35,353 bases of DNA, taken from positions 1 through 35,353 of the IMG/VR virus record IMGVR_UViG_3300014323_000042. One strand, 5' to 3'. The position numbers were made by a program, and so were the translations under genes. Shown in pieces: positions 8,349-15,670 of the stretch (positions within the stretch are counted from its first letter, which is position 1; each line of letters begins with the position of its first letter). The notes under the pieces are model-generated. The model saw only the letters and a program-made list of their open reading frames with translations, did not search any database and was not told the DNA's origin. Source of the stretch: a virus.

Positions 8349-9935
8349 ATGACTACTGCAAATTGGATACTTGCCCCTAGCGGCAGGTGGACTGCTCGTG
8401 ATAAGGTCGGAAATGCTGCCGTAGGCGCGTTCGTCTTCACGTATGTTAATAAAACACGTACGCCAAAATCCACTGCGCAAGACCCTGCAGGACTGACCCT
8501 AAATACAAATCCTATACAATTAGATTCTGCTGGTGAGGCTCAGGTATACTGGCAAACTGACGAATACTATACTATTGAAATTTATAGTGTTAACAAGCTA
8601 AATCCTTCTGTTCCATTTGAACTCATTTACACTGAAGACAATTATCCTGTTACTGCTGCTGGGAGTGGTGGTGATATTACTATTGTTCAGTCATTCCCTA
8701 ATCTGATTCGCAACCCTCAGTTTACATTATGGGGAAATGATGATTTGTTAAAGTCAGATACTGCGACAACAATGAATAGAATTGGGGTATCTACTGAATG
8801 TGCGCAAGATTGGTTTATAGTTAGAAATAATACTAATGCTCTATTGTCGTGCTCTAGACAACAATTTGCGCCAGGCCAAACTGATGTCCCTGGAAATCCT
8901 ATCTATTTTCTGAATTTTCAAACCATATCTACTGGCGCTGGTGGCGAACAATCAAAAGCACTTGTACAAGATTTTTACTCTGTTACAACGCTACAAAACC
9001 AGCCAGTTTCGTTTGGGTTTTGGGCGCGTAGTATTTCATCTACTACAATTACCGCATCATTTTCTCAATATTTTGGAAGCGGTGGTTCTCCAAGCGCAAG
9101 TGTTACTGGCATAGGTCAAATTAGCTGCGCTTTAACATCCGATTGGCAATTTTTTAGTAGATCTACAACTATTAATACAATCAATGGAAAAAATATTGGA
9201 ACTAATGGAGATGATCGACTTAGATTTAATATAGAATTTCCATTAAACATTAACTTTAATGTAGATATCGTAAATGTTGAGTTTCATAATTCGTCATCTC
9301 TTCCAACAAATTTCCCCTATTTAACAGTTAATGATCAGCAAAAATTAACCGATCATCTCGTAACAAATTCAACTTTTAAAACGGGTGACTTAAAAACAAC
9401 AATACGTCCATATGCGGACGATGGGTGGTTGATTTTTGATGATTCTACGTTTGGTAGCAATTTTTCAGGGGCTACCCATGCTGACTCAAACACAATCTAT
9501 CTATTTCAGCTGATTTGGAATCAAATCCCTAGCTCATTATGCACGATTTATAATAGCAATGGAACTATTGGTACCAGAGGGGCTGATGCAATCACAGACT
9601 TTAATGCTGATAAACGACTTGATCTCCCCCGCAGTGTGGGTAGAGTTCTAGTGAGCGCGGGAATTAGCTCTGATGTAAATATTACGCCATATCCGCTTGG
9701 AACTTATTTGGGGGTACAAAAAACAACTTTGATAGCAGCAAATCTTCCGCCGCATACGCATGAAACATATGCAATTGGCCTTGGTACATCTGATAACAAA
9801 GCATCAGCCACGAATCCTGGCAATACGCCACTTATAAATGGTGAAACTGGAACCGGTGCTACATTAGGCTTGAATTCAACACCGGTGAGTATTATGCAAC
9901 CAACCTTATATGTAAATGTAATGATAAAAATTTAG
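8349..9935 (+). CDS. Tail fibre/receptor-binding protein with head-binding and collar domains
   Basis: A 528-residue fibre. Residues about 5-105 resemble the P22-type head-binding domain that anchors tailspikes to the virion (GRWTARDKVGNAAVGAFVFT, NTNPIQLDSAGEAQVYWQTD, YYTIEIY). The middle (about 115-330) is beta-rich with a possible jelly-roll. The C-terminus is a tail-collar type domain with the metal-binding motif LPPHTHE near residue 465 followed by a Gly/Thr/Asn-rich region and a closing beta segment (IMQPTLYVNVMIKI). Such domains end short fibres that bind cell-surface sugars. The ATG has only a weak ribosome site. Domain calls are by pattern; receptor is unknown. Confidence 0.78.
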   Translation: MTTANWILAPSGRWTARDKVGNAAVGAFVFTYVNKTRTPKSTAQDPAGLTLNTNPIQLDSAGEAQVYWQTDEYYTIEIYSVNKLNPSVPFELIYTEDNYPVTAAGSGGDITIVQSFPNLIRNPQFTLWGNDDLLKSDTATTMNRIGVSTECAQDWFIVRNNTNALLSCSRQQFAPGQTDVPGNPIYFLNFQTISTGAGGEQSKALVQDFYSVTTLQNQPVSFGFWARSISSTTITASFSQYFGSGGSPSASVTGIGQISCALTSDWQFFSRSTTINTINGKNIGTNGDDRLRFNIEFPLNINFNVDIVNVEFHNSSSLPTNFPYLTVNDQQKLTDHLVTNSTFKTGDLKTTIRPYADDGWLIFDDSTFGSNFSGATHADSNTIYLFQLIWNQIPSSLCTIYNSNGTIGTRGADAITDFNADKRLDLPRSVGRVLVSAGISSDVNITPYPLGTYLGVQKTTLIAANLPPHTHETYAIGLGTSDNKASATNPGNTPLINGETGTGATLGLNSTPVSIMQPTLYVNVMIKI

Positions 9936-9944
9936 GAGATAACT

Positions 9945-10295
9945 ATGGCTTTACCAGCAGCCACTGTGTATGGAGTTGAGGGTTCAAAACCCGCAGCATC
10001 AATTGGAATTTTTTCTAAAAGAGGCGGTATTATTTTATCAACTGCCTTGGGAATTAATTTATTAGATCAGGATATCAATCAAACTTGGTCAGATTCATAT
10101 TGCAAATTTGTGCATGTTGGTAGCGGCGGAAATTTAGTATACATAACGCCTGATAATCAGCTCGACTGTTTCCTAAGTTTAAAAGATGGTCAGATTGTTC
10201 CGCTTGTTGGGTCGTCAATTTTGACATCAGCTACTATCCAGGGAGTCACTGTTTCTACGACATGTAATGATATTACATGGCACGGAGGAGAATAG
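9945..10295 (+). CDS. Small beta-rich structural protein of the fibre module
   Basis: A 116-residue protein with a clear ribosome site (TAGGAGATAACT before ATG). The second half (FVHVGSGGNLVYITPDNQ, DGQIVPLVGSSILTSATIQG) matches the general pattern of small phage decoration or spike-associated beta barrels that often occur as a glycine-turn strand pair followed by a G-x-I/L-x-P-L loop. It sits between two fibre genes, so a role as an adaptor, spike cap or decoration protein is plausible. Two Cys are present near the end of the barrel. Not assigned to a named family. Confidence 0.65.
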   Translation: MALPAATVYGVEGSKPAASIGIFSKRGGIILSTALGINLLDQDINQTWSDSYCKFVHVGSGGNLVYITPDNQLDCFLSLKDGQIVPLVGSSILTSATIQGVTVSTTCNDITWHGGE

Positions 10296-10300
10296 TGCAA

Positions 10301-10456
10301 ATGCATAGTAGCGCGTGTGAATGGGAAATGATCGATATGGTGAATTATGTAATTACACCAACTCCACCGCCTGCGCAAGAATTTCGTGTAATAAATGATT
10401 TATCAGATGAACCACGTGTTATTAACGCGACAACCCAAGAGCCGAGGGTGACATAG
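10301..10456 (+). CDS. Short protein with RVIN repeats between the fibre genes
   Basis: A 51-residue protein that ends one base before the next start. AGGAG at 10286-10290 lies 10 bases ahead of the ATG at 10301; a GTG at 10295 overlapping the previous stop is the alternative. The N-terminus contains Trp and Met-rich sequence and a Pro run (TPTPPPAQ). The C-terminus repeats a strand-like unit three times: EFRVIND, EPRVINA, EPRVT. Strand repeats of this type occur at the ends of small phage beta proteins, and this could be a linker or clasp between the two fibres. It is translated in line with its neighbours, which supports that it is real. Confidence 0.6.
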   Translation: MHSSACEWEMIDMVNYVITPTPPPAQEFRVINDLSDEPRVINATTQEPRVT

Positions 10457-10457
10457 A

Positions 10458-13400
10458 ATGTCAAAAACAATTCCGCAATTAGACCCAGCAATATCATTAG
10501 CTGGTACAAATAAAATTGAAATATCTCAGTCAGATTCTCCTAGTTCAACGAGCGTGTACGGAACGCTGGATCAAGTAATTTCAGATGTTGTTAACCAAAC
10601 TGCGCAAATTTCAGAATCTCAGGTTACCAATCTAACAGATGATTTGGCATCAAAATTGAGTTTATCTGGCGGGACGATGACAGGTGAATTAACATTAAAT
10701 TCTGATCCAATTTCTGATCTTGAAGCAGCAACGAAACAATATGTTGATAACGCTAAAAATTCTGTCGATCTTCAAACAGCCTACAATAATTCATCTTCGC
10801 CACAAACGATTCTTTGTGCCGTTGGAGCTGGAGAAGGTTTTTTCATAAAAGACCCGACAAGCAATACTCTATTAGGTATATCAACCTTAGATAGTACGAA
10901 TTATGAAATTTACTTAAATGCGCAAAGCGATGTGAAATTGGGAAATATTTCAAATGGCGGATATACGCAGTTTATGGGTAATAGCATTGTAAATTATGTT
11001 CCAACAGATTTTGGCGTTGATAATCCTAATTTCACATTTAATTTTTATAGTGACATCCCTACTATCACGGCTTGTTCTTCGGCTAATTTACAATCTGGGT
11101 TTTCTGATGAGTCAAGCAATCCTTCTGGGTTTTTTAAATTAACAGTAAAAGACCAAAATGTTGATAATAATATTTTATATGCGACGGGAACCGCTGGCGG
11201 TAATTCACCGCGCGTAGGTATTGATGGGCAATTAACAGTAGGAATACCCTATGGCTCATCATCCACCAAATATGCTCAACTACAATTAAATTCTACAACT
11301 CAAGGGTTTTTGCCAAATAGTCTTGACTCAACTCAAGAAAATAGTTTGGTATCCATGCTTGGTTCTAGTGAAGCGGGTCTTACCTGGTATAACCATATAT
11401 ATGGTGTACAATCATTTTGGGATGGCGCAGATAAACAACAACTGCTTTCTCTGAACAAAATCATTCAGGGCTCAAATATGATTATTACACCCAATGTAGA
11501 TGGATCAGTAGTATTTGATTCCTCTGGTGGGGGAAGCCCTGGTACACAAGTACAGGGATCGTTTACTAGTTCTACCCCCTCAGTGACAACTGCTGTCAGC
11601 GCTATTAGTGATTTACCAATTGCCGTATCTCCTGGCGGATTTAATCCTGTAAATCCTGTTGGAACAAACGTCACTACGCAAATTGTCAGTGGCGTGACAA
11701 CAGCTATTATTCAAAATACCGCAACTGGTGGCAGATGGTGTCAAGTTGATTTTGATTTGACAATGTATATTCCGTCTGGCTCAGGTCAAGAATATCGGTT
11801 TACTGTCTATACCAATACTGGTTTTACCCAATTTTTCAAAAGGTTCATTTTACAAGGTTCTACTCCGGCCTATAAAGACGTTAGCATTTGCGCGCCGATG
11901 GTTTATTTAAACACGAATGATTATGTGTATTTAACCGTTTCTGGCTCTGGCAGTTCACTTAATTTCAATGCTTACTATTTTAATGGTCGATTGATTGATA
12001 CCACAATTGCGAGCCTGCCAGGAACAGGCGCATTACCACAAACGGGTAATAATTGGTATTTAACCCAAGACGGCGGCGCAACTCTAGCCAGCGCAACCGG
12101 GACAATAATCAATGGTAATTTAACTCAATTTAGTGGGACTGGCGGATTAATTGAAGATGCCGGAGTTGCGTTAAGTGATATTAGTTTTCAATATATTTAT
12201 AACAACGCGGTTGCCGGGTATGTGGAAATTGATCTAACTTCAGCACCAACGGCTACATTTTCGATATATAACGGTGTTCCAAGCGACGGACAGCAAGATG
12301 TTATGACTGCCAGCAACAATGGTATTTATACTTTTTACGGCTTGGCATTCCGATCTAGCTCAGATAGCACTTGGTTTCGATTAAACTATTTGGGAGACGG
12401 TCCTACTGATCCGGTAAGTACAATTGCGCAACTTTATAGTACGCAATATGGCGCGATGTGGTATCCCGCTATGACGATAACACAAAGAGATGCAATTAAT
12501 ATAACGAGTGCATTGCCAGGCTGGGGAATTTATAATCTTGATCAAAATACACTTAATTTCTATGATGGCACTAATAAGAATCCTGTAGTAATTTTTGATG
12601 GGTCAACATCAAGCACATCTGGGAATCTTCCGCAATTTTCAAACACAAGCGGAAAGGTTATAGACTCTGGTATCATAGCGTCAAATGTTATTCAATCATC
12701 AGGAAGTTATAGTAATCCATCTTGGATAACTTCTTTAGCATCTTCAAAAATTACTGGTCTAAGTGCGAATAGTGTAGTTGTAACTAACAGTAGTGGAATT
12801 TTATCAACCTCTAATTCTGATATTCAGTTAGTAGTGCCTAATTTCGGCGGATTAAATTTAACAAATAATAATAGTCCGTTAACTGGTCAGCAAACGAATG
12901 TTGCTTTTAGTAGTTCTTTAAGCTATGGAAATTATATAAATTTTGGAAGTTTTGGCCCGTATATGGGGATTGATAATCCATCTAATGGAGTATTTCTTTC
13001 AGGGAATCTTCTTTTTGATGTTTCAGCTACGGGTTATGTTTATGCAAATGCAGCAGCTTCCGGCTTGCTTAAAGTAAACAACGCCGGCATACAGTTACAA
13101 CATGCGGTTTCTGGCACAAGTGGAAGTACAGCAACGCTTATTACTGATTTTTATGTAGATACTTCAGGAAATGTTAATTTCCCACATTTGACGGCATCAC
13201 AGCCAGCCGTTACAGATGGGTCTAAAAATTTAGTTTCAGCTGGATTTTCCACATCTTCCATTATTTTATCAAGTGGAGCATATGCTGATCCAGCTTGGAT
13301 AACGTCATTAGACGGGTCAAAATTAACTGCATCATCTGTAGATTTAACTACAAAAGTTACAGGAATATTGCCGGGAGGAAATGGAGGGACGAATAATAGC

Positions 13401-14204
13401 TTTTTTCAAATCAGTGGGCCAAATACCTCGATAAAAACATTCACATTACCTAACGCATCCGCTTCAATATTGACTGACAATGCCGGAGTTACAGTAGGAC
13501 AGGGTGGGACAGGTCAAACCACTTATACAAATGGACAATTATTGATCGGTAACACAACTGGCAATACGCTGACCAAAGCTACTTTGACTGGTACTACTAA
13601 TCAAGTTAGCATTACCAATGGGGCGGGAAGTATTACATTGTCGTTACCACAAAACATTAATACTACGGCTTCTCCTACATTTAATCAATTAACTTTACAG
13701 GCATCTTCAGCTCTCACCATAACTTCCGCTACTAATTCTATCCGCTTAGAAAATAATGCTGGTCTGCAAGCAAAAAATTCAGTGGGTACTTATGAGACAT
13801 TTATGTTCCCGCGATTTTCAGACAATGTCATGTATATTGACATGGGATCTTCGGGATTAAAATGGCGCCAAAATGGAGGTGCAAACGCATTAACAGTAGA
13901 CGCTAGCGCTAACCTATCGATCGATGCGGGAAATATGACTGTTTCCACTGCTGGAAAAGGATATAATATCAAATCTGGTTCTAATGCGCGCGTAGGAGTC
14001 AGTGCGATTTTAGTAGCTGGAACCACAACTGTTTCTACAACGGCGGTAACAACTGGAGACATCGTTTTACTTACCTGTACGACCGCAAGTGGCACCCAAG
14101 GAATAATAACAGTTTCTATTTCAACAGGAGCATCTTTTACTTTAACGTCATCAAATGCTTCGGACACCTCCACTTATGCGTGGATAATTATCAGACCAAC
14201 ATAG
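10458..14204 (+). CDS. Long tail fibre protein
   Basis: A 1248-residue fibre. The start (MSKTIPQLDPAISLAGTNK) is a fibre adaptor-like N-terminus, followed at about residues 65-95 by the tail-fibre repeat type GGTMTGELTLNSDPISDLEA with ATKQYVDNA. The body is Ser/Thr/Asn/Gly-rich with recurring blocks such as GSYSNPSWITSLASSKITG and GAYADPAWITSLDGSKLTA, and GQGGTGQTTYTNGQLLIG near residue 1015. The C-terminus is a compact beta domain (GDIVLLTCTTASGTQGIITV, YAWIIIRPT). No intramolecular chaperone motif was recognised. The protein should trimerise and carry host specificity, either with or on the 528-residue fibre. No reverse transcriptase or variable-repeat system is present, so no diversification is claimed. 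Confidence 0.82.
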   Translation: MSKTIPQLDPAISLAGTNKIEISQSDSPSSTSVYGTLDQVISDVVNQTAQISESQVTNLTDDLASKLSLSGGTMTGELTLNSDPISDLEAATKQYVDNAKNSVDLQTAYNNSSSPQTILCAVGAGEGFFIKDPTSNTLLGISTLDSTNYEIYLNAQSDVKLGNISNGGYTQFMGNSIVNYVPTDFGVDNPNFTFNFYSDIPTITACSSANLQSGFSDESSNPSGFFKLTVKDQNVDNNILYATGTAGGNSPRVGIDGQLTVGIPYGSSSTKYAQLQLNSTTQGFLPNSLDSTQENSLVSMLGSSEAGLTWYNHIYGVQSFWDGADKQQLLSLNKIIQGSNMIITPNVDGSVVFDSSGGGSPGTQVQGSFTSSTPSVTTAVSAISDLPIAVSPGGFNPVNPVGTNVTTQIVSGVTTAIIQNTATGGRWCQVDFDLTMYIPSGSGQEYRFTVYTNTGFTQFFKRFILQGSTPAYKDVSICAPMVYLNTNDYVYLTVSGSGSSLNFNAYYFNGRLIDTTIASLPGTGALPQTGNNWYLTQDGGATLASATGTIINGNLTQFSGTGGLIEDAGVALSDISFQYIYNNAVAGYVEIDLTSAPTATFSIYNGVPSDGQQDVMTASNNGIYTFYGLAFRSSSDSTWFRLNYLGDGPTDPVSTIAQLYSTQYGAMWYPAMTITQRDAINITSALPGWGIYNLDQNTLNFYDGTNKNPVVIFDGSTSSTSGNLPQFSNTSGKVIDSGIIASNVIQSSGSYSNPSWITSLASSKITGLSANSVVVTNSSGILSTSNSDIQLVVPNFGGLNLTNNNSPLTGQQTNVAFSSSLSYGNYINFGSFGPYMGIDNPSNGVFLSGNLLFDVSATGYVYANAAASGLLKVNNAGIQLQHAVSGTSGSTATLITDFYVDTSGNVNFPHLTASQPAVTDGSKNLVSAGFSTSSIILSSGAYADPAWITSLDGSKLTASSVDLTTKVTGILPGGNGGTNNSFFQISGPNTSIKTFTLPNASASILTDNAGVTVGQGGTGQTTYTNGQLLIGNTTGNTLTKATLTGTTNQVSITNGAGSITLSLPQNINTTASPTFNQLTLQASSALTITSATNSIRLENNAGLQAKNSVGTYETFMFPRFSDNVMYIDMGSSGLKWRQNGGANALTVDASANLSIDAGNMTVSTAGKGYNIKSGSNARVGVSAILVAGTTTVSTTAVTTGDIVLLTCTTASGTQGIITVSISTGASFTLTSSNASDTSTYAWIIIRPT

Positions 14205-14213
14205 AGAAAACTT

Positions 14214-14648
14214 ATGTCACAATTTAAATTTTTTTCTGGGACCCCCCGGTTTATTCAATTTCAATCAAGCCCAACTAACGCTGAGTCATTAAGCGAAAAT
14301 GATATAACTGCATTTAATGATGGTATTTTAATATTTGGATTTTGCAGAAATATCGCATCTATCTATATATTAGCAGCTATTGATTCAGAAACTAATTCAC
14401 AAGAGTGGATTTTATATTCTGAGCAAATAGACGATATAGCTTATATTGGTATATTGCCTATTATTGATAAATTAAGATGGGCGACATCAGATAATGATAA
14501 TCCAACATCTCAAGAACCACTGCCAGAGAATTTATTAACGGACTGGACATTTGGAATTTTATGGTGGAATAAAGACGGGAAAAATGTGTATAAACTAACG
14601 GCATATGACTCTGAAAATCAAATACAGACATGGGCACAAATTTTATAA
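14214..14648 (+). CDS. Protein following the long fibre, unknown
   Basis: A 144-residue protein 10 bases behind the long fibre gene. It contains an internal near-repeat: IYILAAIDSETNSQEWILYS in the middle and VYKLTAYDSENQIQTWAQIL at the end, each a strand pair ending in Trp. This hints at two copies of one small beta unit. Genes in this place commonly encode fibre assembly chaperones or a fibre tip, but no chaperone family was recognised. The ribosome site is weak (AGAGAAAACTT). Confidence 0.62.
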   Translation: MSQFKFFSGTPRFIQFQSSPTNAESLSENDITAFNDGILIFGFCRNIASIYILAAIDSETNSQEWILYSEQIDDIAYIGILPIIDKLRWATSDNDNPTSQEPLPENLLTDWTFGILWWNKDGKNVYKLTAYDSENQIQTWAQIL

Positions 14649-14759
14649 AACTATTTAAATTAACTGAATATGATCCAATCCCAGACGGCGGTTATATTCA
14701 AACATAGAAACAAATAGTATAATATAATATTACTTGACCAAACAAAATAGGAGAGTAAT

Positions 14760-14932
14760 ATAGACTTAGGTAAAATTTTGATTGACTCAAAAAATCAATT
14801 GATTTGTGCACCCGCGACTTTAATATCGCAAGTCATGCGTTAGTAATAGACGATTTAATTATTCATGTAATTAAATCAGAGCTATATGCTATTGCTGTAA
14901 ATATCATGGCTGAGATACACGAAGAAGCATAA
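14760..14932 (+). pseudogene. Possible broken small gene (lost start plus frame break)
   Basis: AGGAG at 14749-14753 is properly placed for a start at 14760, but the codon there is ATA. From it runs a 27-residue frame (IDLGKILIDSKNQLICAPAT...) ending in TAG at 14841-14843. A second open frame, one base off, continues with ordinary protein-like sequence (ASHALVIDDLIIHVIKSELY, then AIAVNIMAEIHEEA) to TAA at 14930-14932. The two together read like one small protein broken by a start loss and a frameshift. Equally, both could be chance open frames in AT-rich DNA. Low confidence. Confidence 0.25.
14852..14877. repeat. 10-bp perfect palindrome with 6-base loop
   Basis: GATTTAATTA (14852-14861) and TAATTAAATC (14868-14877) are exact inverse complements separated by TTCATG. 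There is no T-run behind it, so it is not a standard terminator. It could be a protein-binding site or a chance AT-rich palindrome; it lies within the possible decayed gene. Confidence 0.5.
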
Positions 14933-14981
14933 ACAGAGCAAGCGCAATAAGCATGAAAACGATTGATGACAGCGACATACC

Positions 14982-14992
14982 TGCGCCATCCC
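14982..14992 (+). repeat. Boundary repeat, left copy
   Basis: TGCGCCATCCC occurs here and as its exact inverse complement at 15636-15646. The similarity continues beyond the 11-mer with GCAT here versus TGGCAT in the other copy. The pair brackets the promoter and both genes of the 15057-15584 unit. Confidence 0.5.
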
Positions 14993-15056
14993 GCATGAAT
15001 TATCTGTGGGAGTCGATAACCGGGGCGAGTTTCTGATCTCATTTTTTAGCATGATT

Positions 15057-15085
15057 TTGACAGCGTTGTAGTTATAAACTGTAAT
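15057..15085 (+). promoter_or_regulatory. Near-consensus sigma70 promoter for the two-gene unit
   Basis: TTGACA at 15057-15062 is a perfect -35 box, the spacer is 17 bases, and TGTAAT at 15080-15085 matches the -10 consensus at five of six positions. Transcription should start near 15092, just ahead of the AAGGAG ribosome site (15096-15101) of the gene at 15109. No GTAC-N5-GTAC operator overlaps it, so it may be active in a repressed phage. Confidence 0.75.
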
Positions 15086-15108
15086 TATAAAAATAAAGGA
15101 GTGTTATT

Positions 15109-15303
15109 ATGAAATTTTTTAAACTGGCAGAAGATGAGTTTCAGCATTTGGCAGCTGTATTGGGAGAATTCCCAGCAGCAAAAGTTATAAAGGCAATCGA
15201 TATTTTGCGTAATTTGCCTGAGATAACGCATTTGTTTCAAAAAGAAGCTCCTAAAAATTCCCAACCCGCAGCCATTTGTAGCAAAGAACCGCCAAACGCA
15301 TGA
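15109..15303 (+). CDS. Small protein, first gene of independent unit, unknown
   Basis: A 64-residue protein with a strong ribosome site (AAGGAG, 7 bases from ATG) and its own strong promoter. Residues 1-45 are predicted helical (EDEFQHLAAVLGEFPAAKVI, KAIDILRNLPEITHLF). The C-terminal 18 residues are Pro/Ser/Ala-rich and probably unstructured. There is no signal peptide or membrane segment. The gene overlaps the next by ATGA, implying coupled synthesis of the two products. No family recognised. Confidence 0.7.
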   Translation: MKFFKLAEDEFQHLAAVLGEFPAAKVIKAIDILRNLPEITHLFQKEAPKNSQPAAICSKEPPNA

Positions 15304-15584
15304 TAAATGGATCAGCATTTGGCGAAATAACAACAAATTCATATGTGCGACAGCGGGAATTTGACGCGTATGTCAGATTTGCAGAAAATTCATCTGCCGA
15401 ATCATCCGCAGCAGTCAAAGAATTAGGAGCTGTATGTGCCTCAATTAATTTATCATTAGCGCGGCTAGAAGACAGGCAGAATACTATTGTCAATATGTGC
15501 AAATGGATGACTACAGCTGCAATAGGTGTATTTTCGATGCATTTACCAACAGTATTAAAATATATATTTAGCTTATTTTCGTAG
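15300..15584 (+). CDS. Small protein with C-terminal membrane segment, possibly XhlA/holin-like
   Basis: A 94-residue protein coupled to the preceding gene (ATGA overlap). The N-terminal about 60 residues are polar and helical (REFDAYVRFAENSSAESSAA, INLSLARLEDRQNTIVN). The last 28 residues are a hydrophobic segment (MTTAAIGVFSMHLPTVLKYI) preceded by CK and ending FSLFS. A coiled-coil head followed by one C-terminal membrane helix is the layout of the XhlA hemolysin/holin-accessory group, so a lysis role is possible. Other options are a membrane anchor for its partner or a superinfection-exclusion protein. No endolysin lies nearby, which weakens the lysis reading. Confidence 0.65.
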   Translation: MINGSAFGEITTNSYVRQREFDAYVRFAENSSAESSAAVKELGAVCASINLSLARLEDRQNTIVNMCKWMTTAAIGVFSMHLPTVLKYIFSLFS

Positions 15585-15670
15585 TAATTTAGAATTATTA
15601 TGTTATAATTCCATACGCGATGGAAGCTAATGCCAGGGATGGCGCATTTATTTACTGATTTTACCTTATT
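15585..15670. other. Convergent intergenic region with hairpins
   Basis: The rightward two-gene unit and the 7.5-kb leftward operon end head to head here. A 6-bp stem TTCCAT/ATGGAA with loop ACGCG (15609-15625) is followed by GCCA-GGGA-TGGC (15632-15643). Neither has a proper T-run on the plus strand. The second lies in the boundary repeat shared with 14982 and 8226. The region probably serves as a bidirectional transcription barrier, but this is inference. Confidence 0.45.
15636..15646 (-). repeat. Boundary repeat, right copy (inverted)
   Basis: GGGATGGCGCA is the exact inverse complement of the 11-mer at 14982-14992. The overlapping 11-mer ATGCCAGGGAT (15630-15640) is also the exact inverse of 8226-8236. 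Three related copies therefore sit at the edges of the fibre module and the two-gene unit. Confidence 0.5.

Larger units (their letters stand above)
14649..15056. other. Noncoding or decayed stretch between fibre and two-gene unit
   Basis: About 400 bases with no sound gene. A 25-codon frame (ATG at 14630, stop at 14705-14707) overlaps the end of the previous gene but has no ribosome site. A possible decayed gene lies at 14760-14932 (separate entry), with a long palindrome inside it. From 14940 onward no open frame or regulatory site stands out except the 11-mer TGCGCCATCCC at 14982-14992, which recurs inverted at 15636-15646. The region looks like the scar of earlier gene exchange next to the fibre module. 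Confidence 0.5.

Noticed and set aside
13790-14173. 127-codon minus-strand frame in the long fibre
   Set aside because: Lies wholly antisense to a well-supported fibre domain; composition mirrors Thr/Ser-rich sense codons.
10458-14204. Diversity-generating retroelement acting on the fibre
   Set aside because: No reverse transcriptase, template repeat or adenine-specific variable repeat was seen anywhere in the circle.
15585-15615. Possible XerC/XerD dif-like site (TTATGTTATAA)
   Set aside because: Nine of eleven bases match the XerD arm, but the XerC arm does not match, so host-recombinase integration is not supported here.
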